From Streptomyces sp. man185 (GTDB lineage Bacteria > Actinomycetota > Actinomycetes > Streptomycetales > Streptomycetaceae): 64,000 bases of DNA. The notes beneath the pieces were generated by a model that saw nothing but the letters and a program-made list of their open reading frames with translations, searched no databases and had not been told where the DNA came from. The stretch's first letter is position 1. Every line of letters starts with the position of its first letter. The stretch lies in NCBI GenBank assembly GCA_002551355.1, contig NTHE01000043.1, positions 1-64,000 on the forward strand, written 5' to 3'. Below, one piece after another: positions 1 to 6,820 of this stretch. The translations under genes and the position numbers were made by a program.

Positions 1-1
1 C

Positions 2-232
2 TACCGCGCCGCCGAACAACGCGCCGCCCTCGGCCTCCCCGACCCCGACGACCACCCGGAAGCCACCACGCTCACGCTCGCGCACTGGGCCTACGCCGGG
101 AACGGCCACACCCCCGGCGAATCCTGGCTCGCCGCCAACATCCACCGCGACCTCCAACACAACCGCGAAACCGCCCGCGAACACCGCGCCGAGCTGCAAG
201 ACCAACTCGCTCTGGAAGGAGCCGCATCGTGA
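2..232 (+). CDS. Replication initiator protein (RepSA-type), C-terminal fragment
   Basis: Open from the window edge in frame 2 to TGA at 230-232, 76 codons visible. The tail contains YAGNGHTPGE followed by a basic, Glu/Arg-rich helix (HRDLQHNRETAREHR), a pattern I associate with the C terminus of rolling-circle Rep proteins of Streptomyces AICEs. Its stop overlaps the GTG start of the excisionase gene (GTGA), the rep-xis-int coupling seen in pSAM2-type elements. The catalytic part is outside the window, so the assignment rests on context plus the tail. Confidence 0.65.
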   Translation, partial: YRAAEQRAALGLPDPDDHPEATTLTLAHWAYAGNGHTPGESWLAANIHRDLQHNRETAREHRAELQDQLALEGAAS

Positions 233-417
233 CCACCGCCACTGCCGAACTCCTCACCGTGCCCGAGGTCATGGCGCGGCTGAAGCTCGGACGCTCCACC
301 GTCTACGACCTGATCCGCTCCCGCCGACTGACCTCCATCACCATCGGCCGGTCCCGCCGCATCCCCGCCGACGCCGTACGGGACTTCATCGTCAACGAGA
401 TCGAGGAAGCCGCCTGA
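229..417 (+). CDS. xis: Excisionase (Xis), helix-turn-helix
   Basis: 62 aa. The whole protein is one winged-helix/HTH_17 excisionase domain: LLTVPEVMARLKLGRSTVYDLIRSRRLTSITIGRSRRIPADAVRDFI, ending in an acidic tail. Excisionases of this family bind the attachment region and bias the partner tyrosine integrase toward excision. The GTG start overlaps the rep stop and the TGA stop overlaps the int ATG (ATGA-type), so the three genes are translationally coupled. Confidence 0.85.
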   Translation: MTTATAELLTVPEVMARLKLGRSTVYDLIRSRRLTSITIGRSRRIPADAVRDFIVNEIEEAA

Positions 418-1574
418 TGCCTCCCCAGCGCAAGCGCAACCCCAACGGCGCGGGCACCATCACCAAGCGCAAGGACGGCCGCTATCAAGCCGCGGTCTAC
501 GTGCTCCAGCCGGACGGCACCCGGGCCCGCAAGTTCGCCTACGGCAAGACCTGGGCCGAATGCGACGCCAAGCGCCGTGACCTGCTCGCCAAGGTGGACC
601 AGGGAGTGCCCGTGCCCACGCGGTCGGCCAAGCTCTCCGAGTGGCTGCCCTACTGGCTGGAGAACATCATCAAGCCGCGCCGCAAGCGCACGACCTACGC
701 GAAGTACGAGACGCACATCCGCCTCTACCTCGCGCCCATGCTCGGCTCGAAGCGCCTCGAATCTCTGAGCGTCGCTGACGTCCGGCGCTTCCTGGTCCGG
801 CTGGAGCAGCAGACCACCGCAGCGACCGCCAAGGAGTCCCACCGCGTCCTGCGCACAGCGCTGACAGCTGCGTGCCGGGAGGAACTCGTCATGCGGAACG
901 TGGCAACCCTCGTAGAACCGCCCTCGGCAGAAGCGCGGGACCTCTCCCCCTGGTCGCTCGACGAAACCCTGTCCTTCCTCACCGCCGCCCGGAAGGACCC
1001 GCTCTACGCGGCCTTCGTCCTCGCCATCGCGCTCGGCTTCCGCCGTGGGGAGATCGTGGGCCTTCGGTGGGAGAACGTGGACCTCGACAAGCGAGAGATC
1101 CGGGTCCGCACTCAGCGGCAGCGTGTACGCGGTGAGGCGTACGAGGACGACCCCAAGGGACGCCGCAGGAAGCAGACGCTCCCCCTGCCCGCCCTCTGCG
1201 TTGCCCCTCTCCGATGGGAACGGCTGCGGCAGACGGCCATGCGCGAAGCTGCTGGTGACCAGTGGGAGGAGACCGGCTACGTCTTCACCACCCGCACCGG
1301 CCGGCCGATCGAGCCGCGCAACCTGTACCGCTCCTTCACTCGGGTCGCCGACACCGCCGGGCTCCGGGTGATCCGGCTGCACGATGCACGACACGGCTGC
1401 GCGACCCTGCTCACCGCCGCCGGGGTCGCTCCCCGTGTCGTGATGGAGATCCTCGGGCACAGCCAGATCGCGGTCACGATGAACATCTACGCCCACGTCG
1501 TGCAGGACACACAGCGCGAGGCCGTGAGTCACCTCGACCGGATGTTGAAGCGGCAGCGTCCCGACCGTGGGTGA
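417..1574 (+). CDS. int: Tyrosine integrase of the integrative element
   Basis: 385 aa. An N-terminal arm-binding-like region with GRYQAAVYV and a basic start is followed by a SAM-like core-binding domain (about 70-165) and the catalytic domain. Active-site residues are visible: R210 in FRRGE, H322-x-x-R325 in LHDARHG, H348 in ILGHS and the nucleophile Y358 in MNIYAHV. The gene runs toward the tRNA-Val repeat 70 bp downstream, its probable attachment core. It converges with the prophage integrase on the other side of the same repeat. The two integrases are clearly different proteins. Confidence 0.95.
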   Translation: MPPQRKRNPNGAGTITKRKDGRYQAAVYVLQPDGTRARKFAYGKTWAECDAKRRDLLAKVDQGVPVPTRSAKLSEWLPYWLENIIKPRRKRTTYAKYETHIRLYLAPMLGSKRLESLSVADVRRFLVRLEQQTTAATAKESHRVLRTALTAACREELVMRNVATLVEPPSAEARDLSPWSLDETLSFLTAARKDPLYAAFVLAIALGFRRGEIVGLRWENVDLDKREIRVRTQRQRVRGEAYEDDPKGRRRKQTLPLPALCVAPLRWERLRQTAMREAAGDQWEETGYVFTTRTGRPIEPRNLYRSFTRVADTAGLRVIRLHDARHGCATLLTAAGVAPRVVMEILGHSQIAVTMNIYAHVVQDTQREAVSHLDRMLKRQRPDRG

Positions 1575-1604
1575 CCGCGCCCGTTGATGTCAGAAGTGGA
1601 TGTC

Positions 1605-1638
1605 AAAGACCCCCAGCCATGATCGGCTGGGGGTCTTT
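1605..1638 (+). terminator. Terminator after the element integrase
   Basis: Perfect 14-bp inverted repeat (1605-1618 with 1625-1638; left arm AAAGACCCCCAGCC) around a 6-nt loop, ending in a short T run. It sits between int and the attachment core and would separate element transcription from the prophage. Confidence 0.85.
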
Positions 1639-1644
1639 GTGCTG

Positions 1645-1688
1645 GTGGGCGCGGACGGTTTCGAACCGCCGACATCTGCTTTGTAAGA
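1645..1688 (-). repeat. Left attachment site core (displaced tRNA-Val 3' half)
   Basis: 44 bp identical to 56894-56937. The identity stops abruptly on both sides: G versus T before it and A versus G after it. It begins at the tRNA 3' end and runs to just inside the anticodon stem, so it is a non-functional tRNA fragment left by site-specific insertion into the tRNA 3' end. Confidence 0.95.
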
Positions 1689-1702
1689 ACCCGTAGACCG
1701 AT

Positions 1703-1793
1703 GACGAGAGAATCCGAGATGCTCCGAGAGCTTCCGAGTACTCCTCCCACCTGCAAAAACGGGAACTTCCGAGAACTTCCGAGACCTCCCGAG
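1703..1793. promoter_or_regulatory. Two blocks of 10-bp-phased TCCGAG repeats in the attachment arm
   Basis: TCCGAG starts at 1713, 1723 and 1733 (preceded by a degenerate GACGAG at 1703) and again at 1768 and 1778 with CCCGAG at 1788. Spacing inside each block is exactly 10 bp, one helical turn. On the minus strand the unit reads CTCGGAAGTT. The same phased unit recurs at 4237-4260 upstream of the early promoter. This arrangement is typical of cooperative Xis, Cox or Apl-type binding. Confidence 0.7.
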
Positions 1794-1800
1794 CGGGGTT

Positions 1801-1831
1801 TGTGGCATCCATGTGGCATCGATGCGGCATC
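1801..1831. promoter_or_regulatory. Left arm-type integrase sites (TGTGGCATC x3)
   Basis: TGTGGCATC at 1801 and 1812 and TGCGGCATC at 1823, spaced 11 bp apart, between the core and the integrase stop codon. Two exact copies with the same 11-bp spacing occur in the right arm (56802 and 56813). Matching repeats flanking a core at about 75-115 bp are expected for arm-type sites of a tyrosine integrase. Confidence 0.7.
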
Positions 1832-1836
1832 CGTCC

Positions 1837-3093
1837 TCACGACACAGCCCTCAACGAACGGCCCTTGACCAGCGCAGCCCGCACCTCCTCCACCAGCTCC
1901 GGCCCAGCGTGCTGGTACAGCCACGTCACCCGGCCCCCGCGCTCGTGACCCATGATGACCTGGACGTCCTTCTCGGGCACCCCGGCGTCTTTCAGCCTCG
2001 TGGCGAACGTGTGCCGCAGGTCATGCACGCGCGGCCAGTACTCCGTCCGCCCCGTCTCCTCGTTCTTCACCAGCCGGGCCAGGCCAGCGTCCTTGATGGC
2101 CGGGATCCAGTGCCGGCGGAAGTTCGGCCGGGTGAGCGGCCCGCCGTTCGGGCCGCGGAAGATGAGCTCTTCGCGGTGGAGGTCTTCACCATCGCCGATG
2201 GGCGTCTCGGTGGTGGCTGGCGCCCACTTGTCGAGCATGGTCTGCACGGCAGCGACGGCCGTCGGGGTGAGCGGGACAGTGCGGAAACCGGCACGGGACT
2301 TCGGCGCCATCTTCCGGCGGATGCGCCCCCGGTCGTCGATGAGAACTTCCTTCACCTTCACCGTGGCGCTGCCGAGGTCCACGTTGCAGGCCCGCAGGCC
2401 CGTGTACTCGCCCCACCGCATCCCGGTCTCCTCCGCGAACACTACAAGGGGGAGGTAGTACTCATCGAGCTGTTCGCGGATCAGGGCGCACTGCGCCGCG
2501 GTCGGTGGGATCAGCTCGTCGGGGTGCCGGGCGGGGGCCGGAGACACCTCGATGTCGGTGCAGGGATTCACGCTGATGCGCCGGTCGCGGAGCGCAGCGA
2601 CCATCATGTGCCGCAGCAGCTCCAGCACCTTCTTCTGCGTGGCGTGGCCCTTGACCTCGTTGCTGATCCAGTCCTGCACCTGGAGCCACGTGATGGAGTT
2701 CAGCTTGCGCTTGCCCCACTTCGGCTGGACGTGCACCGTCCAGGCGCTGAGCTTGCGGTTCTTCGTGGTGACGGACTTGACCTTCACAGTCGGCCACCAG
2801 ATCTCGTACCAGTCTTCCACCGTGATCGAGCCGCGCTTCGGGTCCTGGTAGGTCCCCTCGCGCACCTGGGTGCGCACCTTGTCCAGGTGGGCCGTGGCTT
2901 CCTTCTGGGTAGGGAACACCGGCCCGCACTGCTTGCCGTCGGGGTCCCGGTAGCGGGCCTGCCAGCTGCCGATGCAGTCGCGCCGGCTCTTCCGCTCGCC
3001 GTACTTGTCGGCGGGGTAGTGCTCGATGCAGGCCTTGCAGCCGCAGCCCTTCTCTCGAAGCTGTCGCGGGTTGTTCGTGGCTCTACGCGCCAT
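1837..3093 (-). CDS. int: Prophage tyrosine integrase
   Basis: 418 aa, taking ATG at 3093 because it overlaps the stop of the upstream gene; a longer in-frame extension to 3300 only shadows that gene. The N terminus (about 10-75) is a Cys-containing domain with C17, C19, C22 and C40 and WQARYR, followed by a core-binding domain and a C-terminal catalytic domain: R226 (GMRWGE), H357-x-x-R360 (VHDLRH), H383 (MGH) and Y393 (WLYQH). It should catalyse integration and excision at tRNA-Val. It is the last gene of a three-gene coupled minus-strand operon and ends 150 bp from the core. Confidence 0.95.
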   Translation of the reverse strand: MARRATNNPRQLREKGCGCKACIEHYPADKYGERKSRRDCIGSWQARYRDPDGKQCGPVFPTQKEATAHLDKVRTQVREGTYQDPKRGSITVEDWYEIWWPTVKVKSVTTKNRKLSAWTVHVQPKWGKRKLNSITWLQVQDWISNEVKGHATQKKVLELLRHMMVAALRDRRISVNPCTDIEVSPAPARHPDELIPPTAAQCALIREQLDEYYLPLVVFAEETGMRWGEYTGLRACNVDLGSATVKVKEVLIDDRGRIRRKMAPKSRAGFRTVPLTPTAVAAVQTMLDKWAPATTETPIGDGEDLHREELIFRGPNGGPLTRPNFRRHWIPAIKDAGLARLVKNEETGRTEYWPRVHDLRHTFATRLKDAGVPEKDVQVIMGHERGGRVTWLYQHAGPELVEEVRAALVKGRSLRAVS

Positions 3094-3313
3094 GAGACAC
3101 CGCCTGAGTCCGCAGGAAAAGGACAGCGTCCGCGCGCGAGGGCAGCGTCTTCTGCTTCTGCACTCCCTCTGGCGTGCGGTACCTGGCCCGCCACCGGCCC
3201 AGACAACCATCCCGGCCCGGCCGATCTCCGTACTGTGCGGGCGGGTAGTCCTCGATGCAGTCGACGCATCCGCACGTACGGCTGCCGACTTGGTAGACAT
3301 CGCCTTTAGACAT
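3083..3313 (-). CDS. Stand-alone copy of the integrase N-terminal Cys domain
   Basis: 76 aa. It aligns along its length with integrase residues about 13-75: the Cys spacing is identical (C14, C16, C19, C37 here against C17, C19, C22, C40), and CIEDYP, QYGDR, CLGRWRARYR and PEG match CIEHYP, KYGER, CIGSWQARYR and PDG. The last codons overlap the integrase ATG by 11 nt, so the two are probably co-translated. Function is not known; if the domain contacts arm sites, a free copy could compete with or assist integrase. It could also be a simple relic of duplication, but it is intact and coupled. Confidence 0.8.
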   Translation of the reverse strand: MSKGDVYQVGSRTCGCVDCIEDYPPAQYGDRPGRDGCLGRWRARYRTPEGVQKQKTLPSRADAVLFLRTQAVSHGA

Positions 3314-3554
3314 GCTTCATCACCTGCTCGTCACTCCTTCGCTGCTGGGGTACACGGGGGCTCAGGTCGAGCGGCTCCCCGCAGAAACAGCGTGCACCGA
3401 ACCGGGCCTGTGGCACTGCGAGTTCGGAGAGAATCGCTCGCGCGGCGGTGACCGTGTGTTCGTGGTCAAGGTCGGGAGGGAGAGCGATGGTCTGGGTGAC
3501 GGCGTCGAACAGCGGAGCCGTGCCGAGCGAGGCGAAACGGACGCGAATGCACAT
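3306..3554 (-). CDS. Small conserved-type protein, first gene of the int operon
   Basis: 82 aa from ATG at 3554; an in-frame ATG at 3611 gives 101 aa but has no Shine-Dalgarno. It begins MCIRVRFASLG and holds a C-terminal CFCGEPL motif. The stop overlaps the next start (ATGTCTAA), giving strict coupling to the 76-aa protein and then to integrase. I recognise no catalytic motif. A regulatory or recombination accessory role is inferred from position only. Confidence 0.65.
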   Translation of the reverse strand: MCIRVRFASLGTAPLFDAVTQTIALPPDLDHEHTVTAARAILSELAVPQARFGARCFCGEPLDLSPRVPQQRRSDEQVMKHV

Positions 3555-3633
3555 GCGGACCCCCGTGTACGCAGGCGGGATGGGAACCTGCGGCAGATGA
3601 GGGGAGGGCATCGGCCGTGCGAACGACCGTACA

Positions 3634-3648
3634 TCTCAACAGTTGAGA
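3634..3648. promoter_or_regulatory. Operator-like inverted repeat upstream of the int operon
   Basis: TCTCAAC-A-GTTGAGA, a perfect 7-bp inverted repeat with a 1-nt centre, lies 80 bp upstream of the 3554 start and 23 bp upstream of the alternative start, in the only intergenic gap before the int operon. It could be the binding site of one of the prophage HTH proteins. Confidence 0.45.
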
Positions 3649-3718
3649 ATGCGACCACTGTTACAGAAGCTGACGATCCGTTATAAGCAGGGAGTGACGG
3701 ACTCCATTTAGCGGAGAC

Positions 3719-4087
3719 TCACGACAGCGCGGAACGGTTGTGCTCGTTCAGCGCACGGAGTTCCAGCTCTTTGATTTCCTGCTGTTCGGCGGTGAGCCCC
3801 CGGAACAGTTCGAGGAGGCGCTCCTCGGCAGTGCGGCTGAGTGGGCCGGGGGTCTTACGGCCGGCGGCGGCGAAGATCTGGTCTTCGGTGAACTTGGGGT
3901 ACGCCGCGGCGAGGGCGCGCAGGGCGTCCGGGCGGGGCTGCCGCTTGCGGTGGACCCAGGTGTTGACGGTGGAGATGGACACGCCGATGGCTGCCGCAAT
4001 CTGGCTGTCGTTCACGCCGTATTCGTCCTTCAGGCGCGCGAGCAGCTGAGCGAGGTCTTCGGTGGGGGTCGCATCCTCTGTGGCCAC
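3719..4087 (-). CDS. XRE-family transcriptional regulator, probable prophage repressor
   Basis: 122 aa. An HTH_3 domain occupies about residues 10-65 (LAQLLARLKDEYGVNDSQIAAAIGVSISTVNTWVHRKRQPRPDALRALA). An acidic, leucine-rich C-terminal half could mediate oligomerisation; there is no LexA/CI-type peptidase domain. It is divergent from the early operon across a 258-bp gap holding a 23-bp inverted repeat. Position and orientation suggest the immunity repressor, but HTH proteins at 4346 and 56159 are alternatives. Confidence 0.8.
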   Translation of the reverse strand: MATEDATPTEDLAQLLARLKDEYGVNDSQIAAAIGVSISTVNTWVHRKRQPRPDALRALAAAYPKFTEDQIFAAAGRKTPGPLSRTAEERLLELFRGLTAEQQEIKELELRALNEHNRSALS

Positions 4088-4111
4088 GACCCCAAGACTG
4101 CCCCGCCGCCT

Positions 4112-4134
4112 CTACTTTTCGCAAGTAAAAGTAG
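4112..4134. promoter_or_regulatory. Inverted repeat at the repressor promoter
   Basis: CTACTTTT-cgcaagt-AAAAGTAG, a perfect 8-bp inverted repeat with a 7-nt spacer, AT-rich against a GC-rich background. It lies 25-47 bp upstream of the repressor start, as expected of an autoregulatory operator. No second exact copy is seen near the rightward promoter. Confidence 0.6.
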
Positions 4135-4236
4135 AAGCATGGCGAGTTCTCGCACGGCGCGTAACCTCCCCGTCACGCGCCCGCGCGCTGGCATATGACT
4201 TCACCATAGAACATGCATTCGAATCACGCGACACGT

Positions 4237-4289
4237 CTCGGAAGTTCTCGGCGGTTCTCGTTGACACCATCGCGACTGCGACTGTAAAA
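4237..4289 (+). promoter_or_regulatory. Early rightward promoter with 10-bp-phased upstream repeats
   Basis: A consensus -35 TTGACA at 4261-4266 is followed by TGTAAA at 4283 (16-nt spacer) or GTAAAA at 4284 (17-nt spacer). Immediately upstream, CTCG recurs at 4237, 4247 and 4257 in the series CTCGGAAGTT, CTCGGCGGTT, CTCGTTGACA, the third unit running into the -35 box. A 17-bp stretch, GTCTCGGAAGTTCTCGG, is identical to the minus strand of the attachment arm at 1764-1789. Confidence 0.65.
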
Positions 4290-4345
4290 CTGTCACAGCA
4301 CCTCAGAACGAGGCGCTCACCCGCACCGAACAGCCCGAGGTACCC

Positions 4346-4651
4346 ATGCCCAAGGTGCTCCGCAACGACGAAGGCCAGCCACTCCGCAACGCAATGAAGC
4401 GGCAGCAGCTCACCCTCGACGAACTCTCCGAGAAGACGAAGGCGGTCGACCCGGAAGGGCGGGGCGTCAGCCCGGCCACCATCGGCCGGCTCACCGGGCG
4501 AGGCACCACCGCCCGGGAGCGCACCGAGCTCCGCACGGCATGGCTCATCACCGAGGCACTCGACGACCGCATGCACGCCTTGTTCAGCCGCATGCTCACA
4601 CATTCGACCGCGACAGTAGAAAGGTCAAGCTCCGATGCCGACGAAGAGTGA
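4346..4651 (+). CDS. Cro-like HTH protein, first early gene
   Basis: 101 aa, ATG with GAGG seven bases upstream. The core LRNAMKRQQLTLDELSEKT...GVSPATIGRLTGRG...TELRTAWLITEALD is an XRE-type HTH. Opposed to the repressor across the switch region and leading the early operon, it is in the place of Cro. Its end overlaps the next gene by 17 nt. Confidence 0.75.
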   Translation: MPKVLRNDEGQPLRNAMKRQQLTLDELSEKTKAVDPEGRGVSPATIGRLTGRGTTARERTELRTAWLITEALDDRMHALFSRMLTHSTATVERSSSDADEE

Positions 4652-4877
4652 ACGCGTCACCACCCTCCCGGCCGGACTCGTGCCCCTCCTGACGATGCGC
4701 GAGATGGAGACGTACTACGGCGTCTCCGACTGGCAGATCCTCCAGTGGATCAAGCAGGGGATGCCCGTCGCCCCGTTCGCCGGCCGCCAGCGCCGGTTCG
4801 ACCTCGCTGAGGTCCAGGCCTGGATGGCGGAGCAGGACACGGACTCGTCCGCGCAGCTCGTCGCCGCGTCCGCCTGA
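4635..4877 (+). CDS. Excisionase/MerR-like HTH_17 DNA-binding protein
   Basis: 80 aa. PLLTMREMETYYGVSDWQILQWIKQGMPVAPFAGRQRRFDLAEVQAWMAEQ is a complete excisionase-type winged helix. It is the second gene of the early operon, overlapping the Cro-like gene. Proteins of this fold often bind phased direct repeats, so it is my main candidate for the factor reading the CTCGGAAGTT repeats at both the attachment arm and the early promoter; this is untested. Confidence 0.75.
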   Translation: MPTKSERVTTLPAGLVPLLTMREMETYYGVSDWQILQWIKQGMPVAPFAGRQRRFDLAEVQAWMAEQDTDSSAQLVAASA

Positions 4878-4963
4878 TCCACCACATGACTCGGGGCCGC
4901 CCCGGACGGCTATCCGGATGCGACCCCTCGGCACCCTCAACCACTTCAGAAATCGAGGACACC

Positions 4964-5413
4964 GTGACCATCGATCTTATCCGCCCCACGGACTTGCCTG
5001 CCGGCCACCGGCGCACGGTCCACGTGGACGTGACCATCCCCCGGCCGACGACCGTGGCGGCGACGTTCCGGGCGGCTGCCCGGATCCTCGCGGCGAACGG
5101 CCTGCACCACGGGGACTACTTCCCGAACGCCCTGTCTGACAAGAACACCCCGTACGCCTCACGGCCCCTGTCAATCCCGGCGGCACTGCGGTGCGCGGTG
5201 GAGGGTGACCCGCGGTCGTACTCGTTGCTGGCCGACGAGGCGTTGATGGTGCTGGGCGACCGGCTGACCGTGGACGAGGAGGGCCCGGCGTACCGGGACC
5301 TGTTCGGCCTGGAGGACCACGTCGACGACTGGGCGGACGTGGAGGGGCGTACGACGGAGTGTGCGGTCGCGGTTCTGTACGCGGCGGCTGACGCCACGGC
5401 GGTGTCCCTGTGA
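4964..5413 (+). CDS. DUF6197-like early protein
   Basis: 149 aa from GTG at 4964, chosen because CGAGGA precedes it; an ATG at 4886 would add a poorly conserved-looking Pro/Ser lead. The segments RILAANGLHHGDYF, PLSIPAALRCAVEGDP and VEGRTTECAVAVLYAAAD resemble the family I remember as DUF6197, widespread in Streptomyces and their phages. No known biochemical role. The stop overlaps the next GTG. Confidence 0.7.
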   Translation: MTIDLIRPTDLPAGHRRTVHVDVTIPRPTTVAATFRAAARILAANGLHHGDYFPNALSDKNTPYASRPLSIPAALRCAVEGDPRSYSLLADEALMVLGDRLTVDEEGPAYRDLFGLEDHVDDWADVEGRTTECAVAVLYAAADATAVSL

Positions 5414-5814
5414 GCGCCGGTCCGGGCCCGCTGCGGGTCATGACGCTGGATGGTGCGGTGTGGGTGCGGGCGGCGGTGACGCGTTCCGGGCTCGGGTTGT
5501 ACTGCCCGGAGAGCGTGACGTCGTGCCCTCGGTTCGTGATGGCGACGCTGGAGGAGCTGGCTGAGCACGGGGTAAAGGTGGCCCCGGCGGTCACCGAGCT
5601 GGCGGACGCGGTGGCCCTGATGGGTGCGCTGCCGATGCCCACCCCGACGCCCGGTGAACTCGCCGAGCAGCGGCACCTGGTGGACCCTCTGGACCACGTG
5701 ATGGAGCACCTCGCGGACAAGCACCCCGCGGTCGCCCCGGCTGACCCGCGCCGTGCCGCGTCCGTCTCGAAGCTCCAGGCGCTGCTCGCCCGCCAGTCGG
5801 GCGGTGCCCAGTGA
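5410..5814 (+). CDS. Hypothetical early protein
   Basis: 134 aa, GTG start overlapping the previous stop by four bases (GTGA). No recognisable motif; a mixed alpha/beta N terminus (MTLDGAVWVRAAVTRSGLGLYCP) and a helical C terminus. Coupled on both sides, so co-expressed with the early operon. Confidence 0.7.
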   Translation: MSAGPGPLRVMTLDGAVWVRAAVTRSGLGLYCPESVTSCPRFVMATLEELAEHGVKVAPAVTELADAVALMGALPMPTPTPGELAEQRHLVDPLDHVMEHLADKHPAVAPADPRRAASVSKLQALLARQSGGAQ

Positions 5815-6173
5815 AGCAGCCCGCGAAGATCAACGGCCGCGCCACCATCACCCCGCCGGTCAGCCCGTACTGGACACGGGCGGATTACGCCCACGAGACC
5901 GACATTCTCCGCACGGAGGTCTGGCCCGCCGTGCAGAAGTTCTTGCTGGAGAACTGGCCCGGCTTCAGCGCCGCATTCACGGCCGACGACATCGTGCTGT
6001 GCACGCTCTGCCGCTCGGAGTTCGAGGCGCTGACCGCCGACGAGGCGGCCGACGACTCCACCAACCAGGACGAGCACAGCGTCGAGGGCGAGCCCGTGTG
6101 CTGCCGGGCGGCGGTCGACGAGTTCCGCGCCGAGCGCGGCGTCCCCGCCGTGCAGTGGGGCGGTGCCCAGTGA
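5811..6173 (+). CDS. Hypothetical early protein with Cys pairs
   Basis: 120 aa, GTG start overlapping upstream. CTLC in the middle and a CC pair later (EGEPVCCRAAV) could bind a metal, but spacing is not a standard zinc finger. The stop overlaps the next ATG (TGATG). Confidence 0.65.
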   Translation: MKQPAKINGRATITPPVSPYWTRADYAHETDILRTEVWPAVQKFLLENWPGFSAAFTADDIVLCTLCRSEFEALTADEAADDSTNQDEHSVEGEPVCCRAAVDEFRAERGVPAVQWGGAQ

Positions 6174-6379
6174 TGGAGCACCCGCTGCCCGCAATCGTCT
6201 GCCTCTCCGTGGCCGCCTTCGCCACCGGGGCCATCCCCGTCCTGCTCTTCGCCGGGGCCGACCACCTCGCCCCCCACTGGCTGCGCGCTCTGCCGGCCAC
6301 CACCTCCCACGCCGTTCACGCCGCGCCGCTGACCGCCGCCGCGCTCCTCATGCTCCTCGGAGGCACCAATGTCCGATGA
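6173..6379 (+). CDS. Small two-helix membrane protein
   Basis: 68 aa, ATG overlapping the previous stop. Two hydrophobic spans are clear: LPAIVCLSVAAFATGAIPVLLFA and HAAPLTAAALLMLLGG. It overlaps the following gene by 11 nt in another frame. Function unknown. Confidence 0.6.
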   Translation: MEHPLPAIVCLSVAAFATGAIPVLLFAGADHLAPHWLRALPATTSHAVHAAPLTAAALLMLLGGTNVR

Positions 6380-6725
6380 CCGCACCCCCATCACCGGTCC
6401 GATCCCGGTAAGCGTCGAGGTCACCCCGACCGCCGTCGTCCTCGACATGGCCGCGCTCCGCGACCTGGTCGTCACCGACGTGATCGAGGCCCTCCTCGAC
6501 CCGTCCGACACCACCCTGTGGGACCGGCTCCACGAGCTGGCCGACACCGAGCGGGCCCCGCAGGAGGGGCGGCTCCTCACGGAGGAGCTCGTCGCCGACC
6601 TCGGCGAGCGGTCCTCGTCCCGCGTTCCGCTGTACGGGCACCGTGCCCGGGAGTTGGCCGAGCGGCTGCTGCTCCTCTCCGGTCCGCGCCCGGTCCCGGC
6701 GCAGCGTGAGGCGGGTGCCGCGTGA
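6369..6725 (+). CDS. Hypothetical early protein
   Basis: 118 aa, ATG with CGGAGG upstream. Acidic, helical protein with Leu-rich segments (LRDLVVTDVIEALLDPS, ARELAERLLLLS). No recognised family. Its TGA overlaps the next GTG. Confidence 0.65.
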   Translation: MSDDRTPITGPIPVSVEVTPTAVVLDMAALRDLVVTDVIEALLDPSDTTLWDRLHELADTERAPQEGRLLTEELVADLGERSSSRVPLYGHRARELAERLLLLSGPRPVPAQREAGAA

Positions 6726-6820
6726 GCCGCCGCGCCTGGGCCTGGTCCCTCACCTTCTCCGCCGCCATCTGGGCCGTCCTCGCCGTCGCCTTCCTCACGA
6801 TCCTCGGAGCCGTCACGTGA
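6722..6820 (+). CDS. Tiny membrane protein (32 aa)
   Basis: 32 codons from GTG at 6722 to TGA at 6818-6820. After SRRAWAW comes one hydrophobic span, SLTFSAAIWAVLAVAFLTIL, giving a single-pass protein with a basic N terminus. GTGA overlaps on both sides place it precisely in the coupled chain, which is the main evidence that it is real. Confidence 0.55.
   Translation: MSRRAWAWSLTFSAAIWAVLAVAFLTILGAVT

Larger units (their letters stand above)
1..1688. mobile_element. Right (integrase) end of a pSAM2-like integrative element (AICE), incomplete
   Basis: The order replication-initiator C terminus, small excisionase, tyrosine integrase, terminator, tRNA fragment is the standard int-proximal end of actinomycete integrative and conjugative elements such as pSAM2. 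The int stop codon lies about 70 bp from the 44-bp tRNA-Val repeat at 1645-1688, as expected if that repeat is this element's attachment core. The rest of the element lies left of the window. Inference: it integrated first at tRNA-Val and the prophage then inserted between it and the tRNA. Confidence 0.75.

Noticed and set aside
303..1532. Long minus-strand open frame opposite the element integrase
   Set aside because: Shadow of a high-GC gene; the plus-strand frame has all tyrosine recombinase residues.
3094..3300. N-terminal extension of the prophage integrase
   Set aside because: It overlaps the coupled 76-aa gene on the same strand in another frame; ATG at 3093 fits the overlap and the domain start.
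1813..3309. 498-codon plus-strand open frame
   Set aside because: Antisense to the prophage integrase, low-complexity Ala/Arg/Leu/Val/Gly composition, no motifs.
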